Positions 47,073-50,592 of a stretch of DNA of 50,592 nt are shown here, in pieces. The position numbers and the translations under genes are program-made. The number at the start of each line of letters is the position of its first letter. The first letter of the stretch is position 1. Source of the stretch: Patescibacteria group bacterium (lineage in GTDB: Bacteria; Patescibacteriota; Gracilibacteria; UM-FILTER-43-11). The stretch spans positions 1-50,592 of the forward strand of contig JAHIUN010000003.1 of the NCBI GenBank assembly GCA_018817125.1, in the 5' to 3' direction. The notes under the pieces were generated by a model that was not told where the DNA came from, searched no databases, and saw only the letters and a list, made by a program, of their open reading frames with translations.

Positions 47073-50000
47073 TTAGTATTGCGTTCCTGTGCAGGTATCA
47101 TCGGCCGTGGTCGTAAAGGTATTCGTGCCTGCGTATTCACCGGAAGCCTGCGTATCAGGGATTTTTAATTTCCACCACACTGACTCATCATTGGCCGTGG
47201 AAGCGTGAGCGTCACGCACGGGAATATTTCGGTTTGCACAGCCGCCGACTCCCGTGGTGTCGCCATTTGAACCGACCAGGATATACGGACCTGGATCGGT
47301 CGCGGCGTCATTCCAGTTGAAATCAACATCGGAATGGTACCATTTCTGCTGAGCTTTACCGATGATGTTTGATCCGCACCCCCCCGCTGTACAGGTCATA
47401 TCCATACCTGTGATATATACATCAATTCCCTGATTTCCTACATTACCCATGGCAGTCTCTTTGCGTACGGACACCTCGCCCAGCGCCACGGTGCCATAAG
47501 CGATACTGCTGACATTACTAACCGTAATCCCCTGCAAAGCAGAATTGGTCTGCCCGGAAGAATCACTGCCGTCGGTCACCGTGGTGGTTTCATCTGCCGG
47601 GTTTACATGACCTTTCCACGCAGTGCTGGCGTTGGCGTTAAACCACACGTTCATAGAACAAGTCGCTTCGACTTCTACATTCGTTCCATAAGAAGTGTTC
47701 AGCGAACAGTCGTCGGAATCTTTGTAACAATCGTTCTCATCTTCCGTACATTCACCAGCGGTTAAGTCGATGGCGGTGTCGTCGTAGAGCCAGCCAGCCA
47801 CGCCAACAATATCTGCTTCACCATTGTCGTCGGAGATGACCGCGGTGTAATCGTAAGTATCGTAACCTCCAGCTGCTATACTGAGAGTATCGGTCATACC
47901 GTAAGATCCTATGACAGGAGCGACGTCCGTAACTGTTACAAACTGCTCTTCTGGTGTATTGGTAGTGCTGTCATCTGTGAAATAATGTGAATCAAATGCA
48001 TGAACCGTATACTTATTAACGGCAGGCGCATTCGCATAAGTGCCATCCACATCATGAACTTGCGGTATGCCGATATAAACAGGATTCGTATCTCCATCGT
48101 TAGGATCGGAATCGCTTTCAAGACAAGAGCCATATCCAGAAGGATTGGTTGCAGCTAAGTTCTTACGACAAAGTTCTTCGCCAATACAAGCCCTAGTGGT
48201 GTCATTGAACCCGCTATTATCACAAACCACCACTGTTATAATATCGGTATCTGAATCGGTAGTCTGGAATTTATAAAGAAGCTGTTCACCTGGTTCAGTA
48301 GTACTGCCCGCTTCAACTACCGACATATCATCAAATTCGGAGTAGCCGGCACTTCCACCATTTACTAAATAAAATCCAGTTGATTCCGAAACACCTGTAA
48401 CATCAACCTCTTGCCATGAAGTAGAAGTGGTTCCTGTCCATACAATATGACCGTATCCGGTCTGAACCCTTGGAGTACCTGTTCCGTCACTTCGCGCCCA
48501 ACCTGTAAATTTATAAGTATTGCCTGCCGTCAGCACATTCTGCCGTACTGACGCACTAGCTGTATCGTTATAAGCAACTCTTAAAACCTGACTGCCTCCA
48601 TGAGGTGTGCCTGTTTCCTTGGTATAAGTTGGATTGTTCTGTGGTAACCAGGCAGTAGTACCTGCCGCTTCCATATCGCCATCGGTCAATAATTCAGAAC
48701 CTGTAGCAGTAGTATCTGATGTGGCAAAACTGGCTGAAAATTCCGGTCGATGATTGACTTCAAACGGAGAACCGCCGTCACCGCTTCCTTGATCCGCGGA
48801 TGAACAACTGTCTGCATCACAGGCAAAGGCGTACCAGTCGTTGGACGTGCTATCACTCACCTGAGTAGTATAAGTAACACTGCTTACCGGATCACCGCTG
48901 GTGGTGGCGGAGCTTAAGGCCCAGCGATTGCCGGAACCGCCGTTACATTCAGGAGGTGTGCCAGTGGTAGGAGCACTGTTGTTGTCGCAGACGAGTAAAT
49001 AATAATCATCGCCGTTGTCATCGGTGGCGGTGGCGGTAAAGGTGACGTCATCCCCTGCGTCTGTCGGAGTGGTAGAGGAAGAACTGCTGTCAGTCGGGCC
49101 GGCGGTGAAGGCGGGGGCAGTATTCTCGACTGTATAACTTTGCTGGTTGGTACCGGTCCCGGCCAGGTCATGGGAATCCTCCACATAGACCTTGACGTTA
49201 TAATCACCGGCTGAGGTCCCTGTGGGAACAAGGTTGTTTCCCGATTCGTCACAGGTGGCATCGGTGGTGGCAGGATCCACAGCGGTGTCGGAACAGATGA
49301 GGGAGCCGCCTGTGCAGGAATTGGTGGAATAGTTAAAGGAGGTGGTGGCATCGGAACAGACGTACATACTGACCGTGTCCTGGGTCCCGTCCGCGTCGGT
49401 CTCGGTCATCTGTTCCTGGAGGAGGGTGAAACGGAGGGTGTCGCCGGGTTCGATGGTGCCGACCTCGAAGACGGAGACGTCGTCGAATTCGACGTAGCCG
49501 GCGGCAACAGCCGTACCAAGTAGAAACACAGCTGTATGATTCGCTGTAAAAATTACATCAAAATACTGCCAATCTGTACTACTGGTTCCTTGCCAGAAAT
49601 ACCCGCCACCTGCTTTATACAACCTGGGGACAACGGTTCCGTCTCCTCTGGCCCATCCCGTAATTCTGTATTCTTTGTCTATAGTAAGGGAATTTTGCGC
49701 ACAATATGGATAGTTGACACCATTGTAAGCTATTCTTATTACCTGGCTGCCTCCATGAGGATCAGTGGTCTCTTTGGTGAGGACGGCGCCATTCCCTCCT
49801 GCCCACGAAGTGGTGCCGGAGGCTTCCATGTCCCCATCGGTCAGCAGTTCATCGGGGGTGAGGGTGTTGTCGGTTATGGCCAGGGCGCCAAAAGCGGGGG
49901 CGTGGTTCACGGCAAAGGGGGAACCGCTGTCGCCGGAACCCTGGTTTACAGAGGAACACGTGCCGCCGCCGGAGACCTTATCACAGGCAAAGGCGTACCA

Positions 50001-50592
50001 TACATTCGATTCGCTATCGGAACTGGAAGTGGTGTAGGTGGCAGTAGCTTCCGTCTGATCAGTGGTAGCGTCACTTACATCCCATGCCCCGCCGTCACAC
50101 GTGGGCGCTGTATCATCCCCTGCCGTGACCGCGTTGGTCTTACAAACCGCCAGATACCACTGGCTGGAGCCTTCCACATTAGCTGTGGCTTTAATCGTTA
50201 CATCATCCCCTGCGTCGGTAGGGCTGGTGGAGGTGGAGGCAGGATATTCGTAAGGCGCGGTGGAAAAGCCGAGGATTTCCGCGTCATTTGATTCAATCGG
50301 CACGCTGTCCTCACTATCACCTTCCCCAATCGTCACTTCCGCGCTCCACACATCACCAATACTGGTTTCCGCGTAAGCGATGTTCTGGCAGTTGGGTCTG
50401 CCGGCATTGTACATCAAGGTAATCTGATCGGCTGAAAGGGCGCGGTCATATATACGGACTTCATCGATATAACCATCCAAAAGAGTGTCCAGATTGCCGG
50501 ATGTGTTTTCTTTACCGCCGATATACAGATTCGAGGCGTTGTCATCGATGCTGGCGGGGACGCCGGAGGTTTTTTGAGAAGCGTCGGCAGAA
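47073..50592 (-). CDS. Giant surface protein with LamG, Ig-like and CBM-like domains (5' end outside window)
   Basis: The frame is open to the window edge (the TTG at 50480 is not the start; SGVPASIDDNASNLYIGGKE lies before it). The visible N-part ends a LamG domain (DGYIDEVRIYDRALSADQI). Then come Ig-like domains with SPTDAGDDVTIKATA and WYAFACD, two CBM-like modules beginning LLTDGDMEASG and LLTDGDMEAAG and ending in YVEFDDVSV/YSEFDDMSV, each inserted in an Ig-like domain, and further Cys-containing repeats. The C-terminus ends in VWWKLKIPDTQASGEYAGTN, a common last strand in CPR surface proteins. Probably a sugar-binding surface protein. Confidence 0.85.
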   Translation of the reverse strand, partial: SADASQKTSGVPASIDDNASNLYIGGKENTSGNLDTLLDGYIDEVRIYDRALSADQITLMYNAGRPNCQNIAYAETSIGDVWSAEVTIGEGDSEDSVPIESNDAEILGFSTAPYEYPASTSTSPTDAGDDVTIKATANVEGSSQWYLAVCKTNAVTAGDDTAPTCDGGAWDVSDATTDQTEATATYTTSSSDSESNVWYAFACDKVSGGGTCSSVNQGSGDSGSPFAVNHAPAFGALAITDNTLTPDELLTDGDMEASGTTSWAGGNGAVLTKETTDPHGGSQVIRIAYNGVNYPYCAQNSLTIDKEYRITGWARGDGTVVPRLYKAGGGYFWQGTSSTDWQYFDVIFTANHTAVFLLGTAVAAGYVEFDDVSVFEVGTIEPGDTLRFTLLQEQMTETDADGTQDTVSMYVCSDATTSFNYSTNSCTGGSLICSDTAVDPATTDATCDESGNNLVPTGTSAGDYNVKVYVEDSHDLAGTGTNQQSYTVENTAPAFTAGPTDSSSSSTTPTDAGDDVTFTATATDDNGDDYYLLVCDNNSAPTTGTPPECNGGSGNRWALSSATTSGDPVSSVTYTTQVSDSTSNDWYAFACDADSCSSADQGSGDGGSPFEVNHRPEFSASFATSDTTATGSELLTDGDMEAAGTTAWLPQNNPTYTKETGTPHGGSQVLRVAYNDTASASVRQNVLTAGNTYKFTGWARSDGTGTPRVQTGYGHIVWTGTTSTSWQEVDVTGVSESTGFYLVNGGSAGYSEFDDMSVVEAGSTTEPGEQLLYKFQTTDSDTDIITVVVCDNSGFNDTTRACIGEELCRKNLAATNPSGYGSCLESDSDPNDGDTNPVYIGIPQVHDVDGTYANAPAVNKYTVHAFDSHYFTDDSTTNTPEEQFVTVTDVAPVIGSYGMTDTLSIAAGGYDTYDYTAVISDDNGEADIVGVAGWLYDDTAIDLTAGECTEDENDCYKDSDDCSLNTSYGTNVEVEATCSMNVWFNANASTAWKGHVNPADETTTVTDGSDSSGQTNSALQGITVSNVSSIAYGTVALGEVSVRKETAMGNVGNQGIDVYITGMDMTCTAGGCGSNIIGKAQQKWYHSDVDFNWNDAATDPGPYILVGSNGDTTGVGGCANRNIPVRDAHASTANDESVWWKLKIPDTQASGEYAGTNTFTTTADDTCTGTQY

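Noticed and set aside
46892-47140. An 82-aa minus-strand frame between the S23 gene and the giant gene
   Set aside because: It overlaps the end of the giant gene and is made largely of repeat words; no homology features.
46454-50592. A diversity-generating retroelement (the S23 fold resembles Avd, next to a large surface protein)
   Set aside because: No reverse transcriptase and no template/variable repeat pair were seen in the window.
1-50592. CRISPR arrays, insertion sequences or rRNA genes
   Set aside because: No regularly spaced identical repeats with unique spacers, no transposase and no rRNA sequence were recognised; the repeats seen lie in coding arrays or hairpins.

Overview
The window looks like a piece of a Patescibacteria (CPR) chromosome, perhaps a Peregrinibacteria-like lineage. 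The placement is inferred from gene content: Cys-rich multi-zinc-ribbon paralogs, TrbC/VirB2-like pilins beside a VirB6-like protein, cohesin/dockerin and thrombospondin-type-3 surface proteins, and a minimal pyruvate kinase. No marker phylogeny is possible here. TGA acts as a stop (the first Cys-rich gene ends in a TGATG overlap with the next), so the Gracilibacteria UGA=Gly code does not apply. S-layer homology domains and lipoprotein signals point to a monoderm-like envelope with an S-layer.

Layout. 1-1319 (-): a lipoprotein with PKD and EGF repeats, cut by the window edge. 1320-2277: non-coding, with a structured repeat, a candidate terminated RNA and a long hairpin. 2278-7467: gmk, tRNA-Gln, a small membrane protein, a minimal pyruvate kinase, a P-type ATPase and two tiny genes (Lys-rich and Cys-rich). 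7843-8193: a chimeric nhaA fragment. 8190-10415: a YibE/F protein and a LexA operon with two SOS boxes and two untracked membrane microproteins. 10527-14174 (-): two lipoproteins and a VirD4/TraD-type ATPase. 14253-20758 (-): a tight operon of four paralogous Cys-rich proteins, divergent from an ORF6N DNA-binding protein with interlocking promoters. 21331-22231 (-): tRNA-Arg and an MBL-fold protein. 22469-34794 (-): a 12.3-kb surface operon: YidC-like protein, TSP3/dockerin protein, cohesin-EGF-dockerin protein, a 1727-aa cohesin/Ig/dockerin protein, a cohesin lipoprotein, a cohesin-FN3 protein and a membrane stalk protein. 35653-39995 (+): VirB6-like protein and three pilin-type proteins. 40144-42944 (-): uvrB and two unknown genes. 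43158-46453 (+): S-layer protease and HtpX. 46454-46891 (-): an S23 four-helix-bundle gene between inverted repeats. 47073-50592 (-): a giant LamG/CBM surface protein, cut by the window edge.

How the genes fit together. Most of the window serves the cell surface: anchored cohesins could hold dockerin proteins made in the same operon, and proteins carrying both modules could chain together. The pilins, VirB6-like protein and coupling ATPase look like parts of one type IV secretion/DNA-transfer machine at two loci. The four Cys-rich proteins have no known function and are the best candidate for an undescribed system.

The intergenic regions are full of structured repeats. One family (three copies) keeps a closing stem and two inner stems while the stem sequences change with compensating bases. 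A second family has long ATTACGA-core hairpins (three copies). There is also an 80-nt perfect cloverleaf, and a 21-bp palindrome inserted in frame in one Cys-rich gene.
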